A stretch of DNA of 55,397 nt from Nonomuraea sp. MG754425 (GTDB lineage Bacteria > Actinomycetota > Actinomycetes > Streptosporangiales > Streptosporangiaceae). How positions within the stretch are numbered: the first letter of the stretch is position 1; the number at the start of each line of letters is the position of its first letter. The position numbers and the translations under genes are program-made. Shown piece after piece: positions 1 to 9,728 of the stretch. The DNA is taken from positions 1-55,397 of the forward strand of contig NZ_SSXE01000092.1 of the NCBI RefSeq assembly GCF_021699195.1, read 5' to 3'. The notes under the pieces are model-generated. The model was not told the origin of the DNA. It saw only the letters and a list, made by a program, of their open reading frames with translations, and searched no databases.

Positions 1-5
1 CCGAC

Positions 6-317
6 GTGGTGACCGCCCCGGAACCGGCCCCCCAGAAGGCGGAACGGAAGACGGAGCGGAAGGCGGAACCGCGTCCGGACGAGCCGCTCGACCTGGGCGG
101 CGGCCCGGCGGCCCCGTCCGCCTCCTCGCTGCTGGCCCCGCGCCCCGTACGGGCCAGGCCCGCCCCCAAGCGCCGCCCGGACAACGCCCGCCCCCAGAAG
201 GTGCGCCGCCGCAAGGAGCGGCACTACGACTGGGTCTGGGAGGTCGTCGGGTTCCTGCTCTGCGTGGCGATCGCGATGATCGTGTTCTTCTCCATGCCGA
301 TCTTCGCGGACCACTGA
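6..317 (+). CDS. Hypothetical single-pass membrane protein (possibly 5'-partial)
   Basis: I do not recognise this protein. About 70 residues rich in Pro, Ala, Arg and Lys lead into one hydrophobic segment near residues 79-97 and a very short tail ending ADH. The layout suggests a small inner-membrane protein with a long, disordered, basic cytoplasmic part. Two consecutive GTG codons open the frame at base 6, but the frame is also open to the window edge, so the true start may lie upstream. It converges on ltp2 and a strong hairpin separates the two. No function is inferred. Confidence 0.6.
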   Translation: MVTAPEPAPQKAERKTERKAEPRPDEPLDLGGGPAAPSASSLLAPRPVRARPAPKRRPDNARPQKVRRRKERHYDWVWEVVGFLLCVAIAMIVFFSMPIFADH

Positions 318-323
318 CTCCCC

Positions 324-349
324 GGCCGGTGAGCGGTGGCTCACCGGCC
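324..349. terminator. Bidirectional terminator hairpin between convergent genes
   Basis: A perfect 11-bp stem (GGCCGGTGAGC against GCTCACCGGCC) with a GGTG loop lies between the stop of the small membrane protein and the stop of ltp2. There is no U tract, as is common for actinomycete hairpin terminators. Confidence 0.75.
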
Positions 350-365
350 CTTCGTCGGCCCGGTC

Positions 366-1523
366 TCAGTCCGCCGACAGGATCAGGCCGCTGGTCGGCA
401 CGCCGGTCCCGGCCGTCACGAGGACGTTCGTGACGTTCGGAAGCTGGTTGACGGCGGTGCCCCTGACCTGGCGGACGGCCTCGGCGATGCCGTTCATGCC
501 GTGGATGTACGCCTCCCCGAGCTGCCCGCCGTGCGGGTTGACCGGCAGGCGGCCGTCCAGCTCGATGCCGCCGTCCGCGAGGAACCCGGGCGCCTCGCCG
601 CGCCCGCAGAAGCCCAGCTCCTCCAACTGGGTCAGGACGAACGGGGTGAAGTGGTCGTACAGGATGGCCGTCTGGATGTCGGCGGGTGACAGGCCCGAGA
701 GCTCCCAGAGCCGCCGGCCGACGACCGACATCTCCGGCAGGCCGGTCAGGTCGTCGCGGTAGTAACTGGTCATCATCATCTGCCCGGCGCCCGCGCCCTG
801 GGCGGCGGCGGTGATCAGGGCCGGCGACCGGCGCAGGTCGCGGGCGCGTTCGGCGGAGGTCACGACGATCGCCACCGCCCCGTCGCTCTCCTGGCAGCAG
901 TCGAGCAGGTGCAGCGGCTCCGCGATCCACCGGGACGCCTGGTGCTCCTCCAGCGTGATCGGCCGTCCGTGGAACCAGGCGGCCGGGTTCGTGGCCGCGT
1001 GCCTGCGCATGGCCACCGCCACCCGGCCGAAGTCCTCGGAGGTGGCGCCGTACACGTGCATGTACCGGCGCGCGAACATGGCCACCCACGCCGCCGGGGT
1101 CATCAGCCCGAACGGCACGTGCCAGCTCATCTCCAGCCCCTGCGAGGTGGCCTGGCCGGTCAGGCCCGCGTTCGGCCGGCCGAAGCGGCGGCCCGAGCGC
1201 TCGTTGAACGCCCGGTAGCAGACGACCGTGCGGGCCGCGCCGGTGGCCACGGCCATGGCGGCGTGCGCGACGGTGCCGCAGGCCGCGCCGCCTCCGTACT
1301 CGACGCGGGAGAAGAAGGTCAGCTCGCCGATGCCGGTCTCCCTGGCGACGGCGATCTCCTGGTTGGTGTCCTGGGTGTAGGTGACCAGGCCGTCCACGTC
1401 GGCCGGGGACAGGCCCGCGTCGTCCAGCGCCGCCAGCACGGCCTCGGCGGCCAGGCGCAGCTCCGAGCGTCCGGACCGCTTGCTGAACTCGGTGGCGCCG
1501 ATGCCGGCGATGGCCGCGCTCAC
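366..1523 (-). CDS. ltp2: Ltp2-type steroid side-chain aldolase (thiolase fold)
   Basis: 385-residue member of the SCP-x/lipid-transfer thiolase-like family. In the cholesterol side-chain pathway Ltp2 performs the retro-aldol cleavage of the 17-hydroxy C3 side-chain CoA ester, leaving the 17-ketosteroid and propionyl-CoA, bound to the DUF35 domain of ChsH2. Visible: the N-terminal thiolase strand IAGIGATEF, the glycine-rich stretch with Cys82, and Tyr289 and Tyr339 (in GEAYIHG). The two tyrosines are 50 residues apart, like the catalytic pair I recall for Thermomonospora curvata Ltp2 (Tyr294/Tyr344). It starts at GTG 1523, overlapping the chsH1 stop as GTGA, and is the last gene of the fadD17-chsE1-chsE2-chsH2-chsH1-ltp2 operon, the gene order of the mycobacterial igr locus. 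Confidence 0.9.
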   Translation of the reverse strand: MSAAIAGIGATEFSKRSGRSELRLAAEAVLAALDDAGLSPADVDGLVTYTQDTNQEIAVARETGIGELTFFSRVEYGGGAACGTVAHAAMAVATGAARTVVCYRAFNERSGRRFGRPNAGLTGQATSQGLEMSWHVPFGLMTPAAWVAMFARRYMHVYGATSEDFGRVAVAMRRHAATNPAAWFHGRPITLEEHQASRWIAEPLHLLDCCQESDGAVAIVVTSAERARDLRRSPALITAAAQGAGAGQMMMTSYYRDDLTGLPEMSVVGRRLWELSGLSPADIQTAILYDHFTPFVLTQLEELGFCGRGEAPGFLADGGIELDGRLPVNPHGGQLGEAYIHGMNGIAEAVRQVRGTAVNQLPNVTNVLVTAGTGVPTSGLILSAD

Positions 1524-1897
1524 GCGTCCTCCAACGTGACGGTGCCGGTGGCGTGCTCGCCCAGGCTCACCCTGCCGCGCACCTCGACGGTGACCTGGCC
1601 GCCCTCCCCCGCCACGACGGCCCCGCTGAAGGTCAGCCGGTCGCCGGCGTACGCGGGCACGCCGAGCCGGACGTCGATGCTCTTGACGACGGCCTGCGGG
1701 CCCGCCCAGTCGGTGACGTACCGCTCGACCAGGCCCATGGTGGTCAGGATGTTCAGGAAGATGTCCTTGGAACCCTGCGCGCGGGCGAGCGCCGTGTCGT
1801 GGTGCACCGGGGTGTAGTCCATGGTGGCCAGGGCCGTGGAGATGACCATGGTGGGGGTGAGGTCGATCGACAGCTCGGGCAGCGCGTCGCCGATCAT
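1520..1897 (-). CDS. chsH1: ChsH1 MaoC-like enoyl-CoA hydratase subunit
   Basis: 125-residue single hot-dog domain. With ChsH2 it forms the heteromeric hydratase acting on the C3 side-chain enoyl-CoA of steroids. The hydratase signature is readable as Asp27-x-x-Pro-Val-His32 within MDYTPVHHD, so the catalytic Asp/His pair sits in this subunit, as known for the family. The start ATG (1897) overlaps the chsH2 stop as ATGA, and its own stop overlaps the ltp2 GTG. These overlaps imply translational coupling and matched amounts of the partner subunits. Confidence 0.88.
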   Translation of the reverse strand: MIGDALPELSIDLTPTMVISTALATMDYTPVHHDTALARAQGSKDIFLNILTTMGLVERYVTDWAGPQAVVKSIDVRLGVPAYAGDRLTFSGAVVAGEGGQVTVEVRGRVSLGEHATGTVTLEDA

Positions 1898-2820
1898 GGC
1901 TGCTCCGGCGCCCACACGGGCAGCACGAGCCGGTCGTCCATCCGGCGGTACGTCACGCGTAACGGCATGCCGATCCTCACTTCCTCGACGGGGCAGTCCA
2001 CGACGTTGCCCACCATCCGCACGCCTTCCGGCAGCTCCACCACGCCCACCACGAACGGCGTCCGCCTGCCCGGCACCGGCGGATGGTGGTGCACGACGTA
2101 GCTGAAGAGGCTGCCCGTGCCGCTCGCGAGCCGGTAGGCGCGCTCGGCCGAGCGGCAGCGGGGGCACAGCGGGCCGGGCGGGTGGCGCAGCTCGCCGCAG
2201 TCGGCGCAGGACTGGATGCGCAGCTCGCCCCGCCCGACGCCGTCCCAGAAGAACTCGGTGTCCTGGTTGACGGCGGGCTGCAGCGGGTACGGCGGGCGCT
2301 CGGCGACCTTCGCCGGCGGGCGGAACTTCAGCACCCGGAACATCATCTCCGCGACCGGCTCGTCGTCCTCGCTGTACCAGGTGATGTTCCAGGTGGCGAA
2401 GAAGCCGACGCCGAGAGCCGTGCGCTTGGGTCCCGCCAGGCCGGAGAACCTGGTGGCGGGGGTGAGCCGTTCCCCGACCCGGACGTAACGGTGGTAGGTC
2501 TGCTCGCAGTTCGTCGCCACGACGCCCGTGTAGCCGTTGCCGTCGAGCGCGATCATCATGTCGTCCACCGGCGAGCGGTCCTTGGGGCCGTGGCGCAGGC
2601 CGGGCATGGTCCACACCTGGGCCATCGCGGGCGGGGCCAGGCCCTGTTCGAGGTAGCGCGGGTGCTCGTCGCCCATGGCGGTCAGCCAGTGCCTGATCAT
2701 GGGGACGTTCACGGGGTCGGCGGCCGGGGCGCCGCGCACCTCGCCCAGGGCGGCCTGCTTGCCCGCGAGCTCGTGCAGCTCCCCGTCCGTCAGCGCCCCG
2801 GTCCCGGTCCGTTCGCTCAT
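1894..2820 (-). CDS. chsH2: ChsH2: MaoC-like hydratase subunit fused to DUF35 OB-fold domain
   Basis: 308 residues. The N-terminal half (about 1-170) is a hot-dog/MaoC-like domain without an obvious Asp/His hydratase motif. The C-terminal half (about 185-308) is a DUF35 domain with a rubredoxin-like zinc ribbon, CADC ... CPRC, and an OB-fold. In this family the N-terminal part pairs with ChsH1, and the DUF35 part binds and activates Ltp2, coupling hydration to retro-aldol cleavage. Both partners follow at once in the operon. The ATG at 2820 overlaps the chsE2 stop as ATGA. Confidence 0.9.
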   Translation of the reverse strand: MSERTGTGALTDGELHELAGKQAALGEVRGAPAADPVNVPMIRHWLTAMGDEHPRYLEQGLAPPAMAQVWTMPGLRHGPKDRSPVDDMMIALDGNGYTGVVATNCEQTYHRYVRVGERLTPATRFSGLAGPKRTALGVGFFATWNITWYSEDDEPVAEMMFRVLKFRPPAKVAERPPYPLQPAVNQDTEFFWDGVGRGELRIQSCADCGELRHPPGPLCPRCRSAERAYRLASGTGSLFSYVVHHHPPVPGRRTPFVVGVVELPEGVRMVGNVVDCPVEEVRIGMPLRVTYRRMDDRLVLPVWAPEQP

Positions 2821-3971
2821 CGGGGCGGCCTCGGCAGGCTCAGGCCGAGCATGGCGATCAGCTCGCGCTGCACCTCGTTCACCCCGCCGCCGAACGTCAG
2901 CACCACCGCGCCCTTCACGCCGTGGTCCATGCGTTCGAGCAGCTCGGCCGTCTCCGGGTCGGCCGGATCGCCGTACCTGGCCAGCACGTCCCCGACGATC
3001 CGGCCGATCTCCTGCATGCGCTCGGAGCCGTAGATCTTGGTGGCCGACGCGTCGGGGGCGCCGAGCCAGCCGAGGCCCATGTTCGCCGCCACCTGCCAGT
3101 TGAGCAGCTCGTTCGTGCGGAAGGCGGCCCAGATCCCGGCCAGCGCCCGCCGCACGTCGGGGTTGGCGTCCAGGCCGGTGCGGCGGGCCCAGGCGCGGAA
3201 GCGGTCGTAGGTCTGGCCGAGGTTGCCGGCCGGGCCGAGCGTGACACGCTCGTGGTTGAGCTGGTTGACGATCAGGTCCCAGCCCCGGTCCACCTCGCCG
3301 ACCACCATGTCCGCCGGGACGCGCACGTCGGAGTAGTAGGTGGCGTTGGTGTGGTGGCGGCCGTCCATGGTGGTGATCGGCGTCCAGGAGAAGCCGGGGT
3401 CGTCGGTGGAGGCGATCATCATCGTGATGCCCTTGTGCTTCTTGACCCCGGGGTTCGTCCGGGCGGCGAGCCAGATGTACTGGGCGTAGTGGGCGCCGCT
3501 GGTGAAGACCTTCTGGCCGTTGACGACGTAGTGATCGCCGTCGAGCACCGCCGTCGTGCGCAGTGCGGCCAGGTCGGTGCCCGCCTCCGGTTCGCTGTAG
3601 CCGATCGCGAAGTGGCACTCGCCGGCCAGGATGCGCGGCAGGAAGTGCTCCTTCTGCCCCTCGGTCCCGTACTGCATGAGCGTGGGCCCGACGGTCTGCA
3701 CGGTGATGATGGGGTACGGCACCCCGGCGCGGGCGATCTCGTTGGCGAAGATCTGCTGCTCCAGGGGGCCGTAGCCGCTGCCGCCGTACTCCTTGGGCCA
3801 GCCGAGGCCCAGCTTGCCGTCACGGCCGAGACGGCGGCAGTGCTCCATGTACGCCTCGCCGAACGGGTCCTCAGTGATCTTGGCGCGGTCCTCGGCGGTG
3901 AGGCAGCCCTGGAAGTACTCGCGCAGTTCGGCGCGCAGCCCGTGCTGCTCGGGGGTGAGGTCGATGAGCAT
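2817..3971 (-). CDS. chsE2: ChsE2/FadE29-like acyl-CoA dehydrogenase subunit
   Basis: 384-residue acyl-CoA dehydrogenase starting MLIDLTPEQ. The N-terminal helical domain, the middle beta-domain (GYSEPEAGTDLAAL, then VNGQKVFTSGA) and the C-terminal helical domain are complete. Paired with the shorter ChsE1 it would form the alpha2beta2 dehydrogenase that oxidises the 3-carbon steroid side-chain CoA ester (FadE28-FadE29 in Mycobacterium tuberculosis). The start ATG shares one base with the chsE1 stop (TGATG at 3969-3973). Several longer in-frame starts exist upstream but would run through chsE1. Confidence 0.88.
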   Translation of the reverse strand: MLIDLTPEQHGLRAELREYFQGCLTAEDRAKITEDPFGEAYMEHCRRLGRDGKLGLGWPKEYGGSGYGPLEQQIFANEIARAGVPYPIITVQTVGPTLMQYGTEGQKEHFLPRILAGECHFAIGYSEPEAGTDLAALRTTAVLDGDHYVVNGQKVFTSGAHYAQYIWLAARTNPGVKKHKGITMMIASTDDPGFSWTPITTMDGRHHTNATYYSDVRVPADMVVGEVDRGWDLIVNQLNHERVTLGPAGNLGQTYDRFRAWARRTGLDANPDVRRALAGIWAAFRTNELLNWQVAANMGLGWLGAPDASATKIYGSERMQEIGRIVGDVLARYGDPADPETAELLERMDHGVKGAVVLTFGGGVNEVQRELIAMLGLSLPRPPR

Positions 3972-4951
3972 CAGACGAGCGCTCCGATCAGGTCGAGCTG
4001 GGCGTCGGCGCCGCCGAGCAGGTGGGACAGGTGCCTGGCCTGGGCGAAGTAGCGGTGCAGCGGGTAGGTGACGTCGAGGCCGAGGCCGCCGTGCAGGTGC
4101 TGGCAGGTGTAGAGGGCCTTGAGCGCCTCGCCCACGTGGTACGCGGCCAGCGCCAGGTCCTCGTCGGCCGGCAGCCCCTCGCCCAGCCGCCAGGCCCCGG
4201 ACCACATGGCCACGTCCAGCGCCCTGGCGGCGATGTAGACGTCGGCGATCTGCATCGTCACGGCCTGGAACTCGGCCAGTGCCCGGCCGAACTGCCGGCG
4301 CTGCCTGATGTAGGAGGTGGTCAGCTCCAGCGCCCCGGCCAGCACCCCGCTGGCCTGCGCGGTGACGGCCGCCATGAGGACGCGCCGCGCGTCCGGGACC
4401 GCCTCGGGGCCGGCCACCCGTTCCGCCGGGGTGCCGTCCAGCACGATCGTGGCGGCGGGCTCCCCGGTGGAGGTGTGCTCGGGCGCCGCGTCCGGGGAGG
4501 TGACCAGGAACAGGCCCGCGTCGGCGGTGACCAGCACCTCGGGCGCGGGGTGGGGCACCGAGACCTTCCGCCCGGTCAGGACCCACCCGTCCCCTCCGTC
4601 CGGACGCGTGGCGCTGGTCGTGGGCGGGTCGGCGAGGGCGCGGCCGGGCTCGCGGACGGCCAGGGTGAGACGGCCGGGGCGGCGGCCTCGCCGATCGGGG
4701 CCGGCCTGGCGGGCCAGGAGCAGCGTGGCGGCCAGCGTCGGCAGCGCGGGCACCATGGCCGCCCGCGCGCCCACCTCCCGCAGCACCACGGCCAGCTCCA
4801 CCGGTCCGAGCCCGGCCCCGCCCGCCTCCTCCGGCAGGCACACGTCCATCAGGCCGGTCTGCCGCAGCCGCTCCTCGGCCTCTTCTCCGGCGAGGACCTC
4901 GGCGGCCAGTTTCTTCAGTTCCTGCTGGGTTTCGTCCAGGTTGAAATCCAC
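3971..4951 (-). CDS. chsE1: ChsE1/FadE28-like acyl-CoA dehydrogenase subunit
   Basis: 326 residues, clearly shorter than a self-sufficient acyl-CoA dehydrogenase (about 380), as expected for the FadE28-type partner subunit. It begins VDFNLDETQQ and contains RRQFGRALAEFQAV and HLHGGLGLDVTYPLHRYF, the conserved C-terminal-domain segments. The GTG at 4951 overlaps the upstream stop as TAGTG, and its own stop overlaps the chsE2 ATG. Function is inferred from the family and the operon: FAD-dependent desaturation of the steroid C3 side-chain CoA thioester together with ChsE2. Confidence 0.87.
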   Translation of the reverse strand: MDFNLDETQQELKKLAAEVLAGEEAEERLRQTGLMDVCLPEEAGGAGLGPVELAVVLREVGARAAMVPALPTLAATLLLARQAGPDRRGRRPGRLTLAVREPGRALADPPTTSATRPDGGDGWVLTGRKVSVPHPAPEVLVTADAGLFLVTSPDAAPEHTSTGEPAATIVLDGTPAERVAGPEAVPDARRVLMAAVTAQASGVLAGALELTTSYIRQRRQFGRALAEFQAVTMQIADVYIAARALDVAMWSGAWRLGEGLPADEDLALAAYHVGEALKALYTCQHLHGGLGLDVTYPLHRYFAQARHLSHLLGGADAQLDLIGALV

Positions 4952-6552
4952 TACGTCTCCAAGAGGTGTTGCCTGCCGTGCCGTACGAACTCCTCCTCGA
5001 TCACCTTCACGTCCGCCTCCGTCAGCGGCCTGAGCCCGCCGGGAGCGCGCAGCCACACCGGGTCGGCGGTGCGCCAGGCGTCCCGGGCGAGGTGCCGCTT
5101 GACGACCTTGTGGGAGGCCGTCTGCGGCAACTCACGACATAAGCGGATGTAGCGGGGCAATGACTTGACGCCCAGGTCGCGACGCGAGGCCAGGAACGCG
5201 GCGAACGCCTCCGGGTCGAAGGCCCCCTCCAGCACGAGCGCCGCCATGACCTGGTCACCCGCCGCCGCGTCGGGCACCGGGTACACCGCCGCCTCCACCA
5301 CCCCGCCGAACTCCCGCAACGCCGCCTCGATGGGCGCGACCGCCAGGTTCTCGCCGTCCACGCGCAGCCGTTCCGTGCCCCGGCCCGCGAAGAACACGTA
5401 GCCGTCGGCGTCCGTGTAGGCGAGGTCGCCGGACCAGAACGCGCCGTCCCTGACCCGTTCGGCGTCCGCGGCCGGGTCGTTGTAGTAGCCCTCGAACAGG
5501 CCGAGCCCGGCCGTGTTGACCAGTTCGCCGACGGCCTCGTCCGGGTTGAGCAGGCGGCCGTCCTCGATCCGGGCGGGCGGGCAGGGCCGGGCGGTGAAGG
5601 GGTCGAGGATGCGCACGCCCTCGGGCAGGCGGCCGAGGCAGCCCGGCGGGCCCGCGGGGTCGGGGGTGAGCGAGATGGCGGTCTCGGTGGAGCCGAAGGC
5701 GTCGACGACCAGGCAGCCGAACCGTTCCCCGAACCTCCTGGTGGCCACCGCGCTGCCCTCGTTCCCGAACGCGATCTTCAGCGGGTTGGCGGCGTCGTCC
5801 GGGCGTTCCGGGGTGGCCAGCACGTAGGAGAGCGCCTTGCCCACGTAGTGGAGGTAGGTGCAGCCGTACCGTCTGAGGTCGGGCAGCAGCCCCGTGGCCG
5901 AGAAGCGCCGCCGCAGCACCAGCGCCGCCCCGGACGCGACGGCGGGGGCGTAGGCGGCCATCAGCGCGCCGGAGTGGAACAGCGGCATCGAGCAGTAGAC
6001 GACGTCCTCGGGGGTGAGCAGGGCCGCCAGGCTCGCGCCGGGCACGGCCAGCTTGCGCTGCGTGATCCGCACCGCCCGGGGGCGGCCGGACGTCCCGGAC
6101 GTGAAGACCAGCATCACCAGGTCCCCCGGAGCGCCCGCCCCGGGGGCGGCGGTCTCGGGTGCGGCGGTCTCGGGCGTGAGGGGTTGTGCGGCCACCCCCA
6201 GGGCCGCGCCGATCGCCCGTCCGGCCGGCGCGTGGGGCTCGTCGGCCAGGACGAGGCGGACGTCGGTGGCCCGGGCGTCGCGGATCAGCTCGTCCACCGG
6301 CCGCGTCGGGTTCAGCGCCACGACCACGTGCCCGGCCAGCGCCGCGCCGCCGATCAGGAAGACGAGTTCGGGAACGTTCTCGCTCAGCACCCCGACGTGC
6401 GAGCCCGGCCCGTACGCGGACAACCGGGCGCCGGCGGCCCGGCAGGCGGCGACGTGCTCGCGCCACGTCCAGACCCTGCCCTCGAACACGAGCCCCGGCC
6501 GGTCGTCCCCGGCCCGTGCGAGCAGCAGGGAGGCGAGCGTGTCCGCGATCAT
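4951..6552 (-). CDS. fadD17: Steroid side-chain acyl-CoA synthetase (FadD17-like)
   Basis: 533-residue ANL-superfamily ligase. The AMP-binding P-loop TSGTSGRP is at residues 151-158. The later motifs DGAFWSGDLAYTD and GRGTERLRVDGENL mark the ATP- and CoA-binding hinge region. It would activate a steroid side-chain carboxylate to its CoA ester and so feed the five downstream enzymes. FadD17 is the closest named type by context, but the exact chain-length specificity cannot be read from sequence. The ATG at 6552 is chosen because GGAGGAGCG precedes it on the minus strand. It is the first gene of the operon and diverges from the kstR-like gene across a region holding a KstR-type operator. Confidence 0.82.
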   Translation of the reverse strand: MIADTLASLLLARAGDDRPGLVFEGRVWTWREHVAACRAAGARLSAYGPGSHVGVLSENVPELVFLIGGAALAGHVVVALNPTRPVDELIRDARATDVRLVLADEPHAPAGRAIGAALGVAAQPLTPETAAPETAAPGAGAPGDLVMLVFTSGTSGRPRAVRITQRKLAVPGASLAALLTPEDVVYCSMPLFHSGALMAAYAPAVASGAALVLRRRFSATGLLPDLRRYGCTYLHYVGKALSYVLATPERPDDAANPLKIAFGNEGSAVATRRFGERFGCLVVDAFGSTETAISLTPDPAGPPGCLGRLPEGVRILDPFTARPCPPARIEDGRLLNPDEAVGELVNTAGLGLFEGYYNDPAADAERVRDGAFWSGDLAYTDADGYVFFAGRGTERLRVDGENLAVAPIEAALREFGGVVEAAVYPVPDAAAGDQVMAALVLEGAFDPEAFAAFLASRRDLGVKSLPRYIRLCRELPQTASHKVVKRHLARDAWRTADPVWLRAPGGLRPLTEADVKVIEEEFVRHGRQHLLET

Positions 6553-6591
6553 CGCTCCTCCAGCAAGCGCTAGGTAAGCCAAATCGCAAAC

Positions 6592-6605
6592 TAGAACAGA
6601 TTCTA
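6592..6605. promoter_or_regulatory. KstR-type operator, fadD17/kstR divergent region
   Basis: TAGAACAGATTCTA matches the KstR consensus TnnAACnnGTTnnA at 7 of 8 fixed positions. It lies 40 bp upstream of the fadD17-like start and between two divergent genes of the steroid regulon. Confidence 0.7.
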
Positions 6606-6710
6606 ATAGCTGTCCAGTGGCCACCCACCGCGATAAGTCCAGATATATCCGTGTAACGCCAGAGACATGGGCGTATACGGCCGGTTTGTGACCGGCGAGT
6701 AACAAGCCGC

Positions 6711-6736
6711 GTTATCGAGAAATCAGATAACGTGTT
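6711..6736. promoter_or_regulatory. Putative operator of the kstR-like gene
   Basis: A perfect inverted repeat GTTATC-9 nt-GATAAC (6711-6731) runs into AACGTGTT (6729-6736), which is the exact core AACnnGTT of the KstR box without its outer T/A. Autoregulation is an inference. Confidence 0.45.
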
Positions 6737-6793
6737 CTTATGCGTACCACGCACGCCGCGACCGCAGCACCCCCCAGCGATACCGAGGGGACC

Positions 6794-7390
6794 ATGGAAA
6801 GTCACCCCCCACCGGGCGGGCACAGCGTCCGTACACGCAGCCAGCACCAACGCCGCAAGCGCATCGTCCAGGCCGCCGCCGCGCTCGCCTCGCGCGGTGG
6901 TGTCGAGGCCATGCAGATGCGCACGGTGGCCGAGCGCGCGGGTGTGGCGCTCGGCACGCTCTACCGCTACTTCCCGTCCAAGATGGACCTCGTCGTCGCC
7001 GTGGTGGGCGAGGAGATCGATCTGCTGGAGAGCAGCATCGAGCGCCGCCCGCCCGGGGCCACCACCCCGGCCAGCCGCGCCGTCGACGTGCTGATGCGGG
7101 CCACGCGCGGGCTCATGCGCGAACCCGAACTGGCCGACGCGCTCATCCGGTCGCTGATCCTGGCCGAGGTGCAGACCCCCTTCGGCGACCGCATGACGGG
7201 GTTGCTGCTGCGGGTCGCCGCCGACGGGCTGACACTGGAGGACGCCCGCGAGGATCAGATCGACCTCGCCGGGTCGCTGTCCAGCGTGTGGGTGCAGGAA
7301 CTGCTGGAGATGCTCCGCGGGCGGCGCACGTACGACCAGATCCAGCGCCGTATCGAGGCTGCCGCCGCCCGCCTGTTCGCCGACATCTGA
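6794..7390 (+). CDS. kstR: KstR-like TetR repressor of steroid catabolism
   Basis: 198-residue TetR regulator. Residues 20-70 (QRRKRI, GGVEAMQMRTVAERA, GTLYRYFPSK) follow the KstR DNA-binding domain closely, including the QMR-x-VA recognition helix. The C-terminal half is the helical ligand domain; in KstR the inducer is a steroid CoA thioester. The ATG at 6794 follows GAGGGGACC and gives the length usual for KstR (about 199). An in-frame ATG at 6740 would add 18 low-complexity residues and would sit inside the operator. Several KstR-consensus boxes in the window, at genes of the same pathway, support the identification. Confidence 0.83.
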   Translation: MESHPPPGGHSVRTRSQHQRRKRIVQAAAALASRGGVEAMQMRTVAERAGVALGTLYRYFPSKMDLVVAVVGEEIDLLESSIERRPPGATTPASRAVDVLMRATRGLMREPELADALIRSLILAEVQTPFGDRMTGLLLRVAADGLTLEDAREDQIDLAGSLSSVWVQELLEMLRGRRTYDQIQRRIEAAAARLFADI

Positions 7391-7513
7391 GCGCGTCCCC
7401 CGCCGCGGGACAGGGGTTGTGGCGGGGTCGTGGCGGGAAAAGGAAAGCCCGAATCGGCCGGACAGCGGGGCAGACGTCACCGTTCTGTCGGTGGCGGCAG
7501 CTATACAGGGGGT

Positions 7514-8500
<987 letters not shown>

Positions 8501-8503
<3 letters not shown>

Positions 8504-8514
8504 AACGCGTTACA
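8501..8514. promoter_or_regulatory. Perfect KstR box upstream of fadA5-like gene
   Basis: TAGAACGCGTTACA fits TnnAACnnGTTnnA at all eight fixed positions. It starts in the stop codon of the sigma-factor gene and ends 31 bp before the thiolase start. Confidence 0.8.
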
Positions 8515-8545
8515 GTCGCGCCAGAGCGTCGTTCTGGAGGCGGCC

Positions 8546-9661
8546 ATGAGCACACCGGTCATAGTCGAGGCTGTTCGCACGCCCATCGGCAAGCGCGCGG
8601 GATGGTTGTCCGAGCTCAAACCGCAACAGGTTCTGGCTCACGCCCTGAACGGGCTGGTCAAGCGGTCGGGGCTCGATCCGGCGGTCGTCGACCAGGTGTT
8701 CGCCGGTTGCGTGACCCAGGCCGGTGAGCAGGGCGGTCACATCGGCAGGCACGCGTGGCTGTATGCCGGGCTGCCGTACCAGACCGGGGTGACCACGGTC
8801 GACGCCCAGTGCGGCTCCTCCCAGCAGGCGGTGCACCTGGCGGCGGCGATGATCGGCGCGGGCGTGATCGAGGCCGGCGTCGGCTGCGGGGTCGAGGTCA
8901 TGAGCCGGGCTCCGCTGGGCAGCAACGTGCTGCCCGCGCGGCCCAGGCCGGACGACTGGAACATCGACCTGCCCGACCAGTTCACCGCCGCCGAACGCAT
9001 CGCGCGGCGGCGCGGGCTCACCCGCGAGCGGCTCGACTGGTTCGGGGCGCGTTCGCAGCGGCTGGCCGGCAAGGCGTGGGCCGACGGGCGGTTCGAGCGG
9101 GAGATCGTCCCCGTCGGCGACGTACGCAGGGACCAGGGTCTGCGCGAGACCACCGTCGAGGGCTTGGCCCGGCTGAAGCCGGTGATCGATGACGGGCTGC
9201 ACACGGCCGGCACGTCCTCGCAGATCTCCGACGGCGCTTCGGCCGTGCTGGTGATGAGCGAGCAGGCGGCGCGCCGGCATGGGCTGCGGCCCAGGGCCAG
9301 GATCCTGGCGCAGGCGCTGGTCGGGGCGGAGCCGTACTATCACCTCGACGGGCCCGTCCAGGCCACGGCGCGCGTGCTGGACCGGGCCGGCATGACGATC
9401 GGCGACATCGACAGGTTCGAGGTGAACGAGGCGTTCGCCTCGGTGGTGCTGTCCTGGGCGAGCGTGCACCAGCCCGACCTCGACCGGGTGAACGTCAACG
9501 GCGGCGCGATCGCGCTCGGCCACCCCGTGGGCGCCACGGGCGCGCGGCTGATCACCACGGCGCTGCACGAGCTGGAACGCTCGGACTCGGCGACCGCGCT
9601 GGTCACGATGTGCGCGGGCGGGGCGCTGTCCACGGCCACCATCCTGGAACGGGCGAGTTGA
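8546..9661 (+). CDS. fadA5: FadA5-like steroid beta-ketothiolase
   Basis: 371-residue thiolase. The nucleophile is Cys89 in DAQCGSSQQA, with His326 in GGAIALGHPVGATGAR and the second catalytic Cys356 in TMCAGGALS, so all three active-site elements are present. FadA5 performs thiolytic cleavage of 3-keto steroid side-chain CoA esters, releasing acetyl- or propionyl-CoA during beta-oxidation. The ATG at 8546 follows TGGAGGCGGCC. The KstR operator just upstream and the neighbouring igr-type operon support a steroid substrate over a general acetyl-CoA acetyltransferase. Confidence 0.85.
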   Translation: MSTPVIVEAVRTPIGKRAGWLSELKPQQVLAHALNGLVKRSGLDPAVVDQVFAGCVTQAGEQGGHIGRHAWLYAGLPYQTGVTTVDAQCGSSQQAVHLAAAMIGAGVIEAGVGCGVEVMSRAPLGSNVLPARPRPDDWNIDLPDQFTAAERIARRRGLTRERLDWFGARSQRLAGKAWADGRFEREIVPVGDVRRDQGLRETTVEGLARLKPVIDDGLHTAGTSSQISDGASAVLVMSEQAARRHGLRPRARILAQALVGAEPYYHLDGPVQATARVLDRAGMTIGDIDRFEVNEAFASVVLSWASVHQPDLDRVNVNGGAIALGHPVGATGARLITTALHELERSDSATALVTMCAGGALSTATILERAS

Positions 9662-9728
9662 CCGGGGGCCCGGTGCACGGCGCCGCGGCCCTCGGGAACC
9701 GCTGAGAGGCATGTCGATCGGGGGAAAG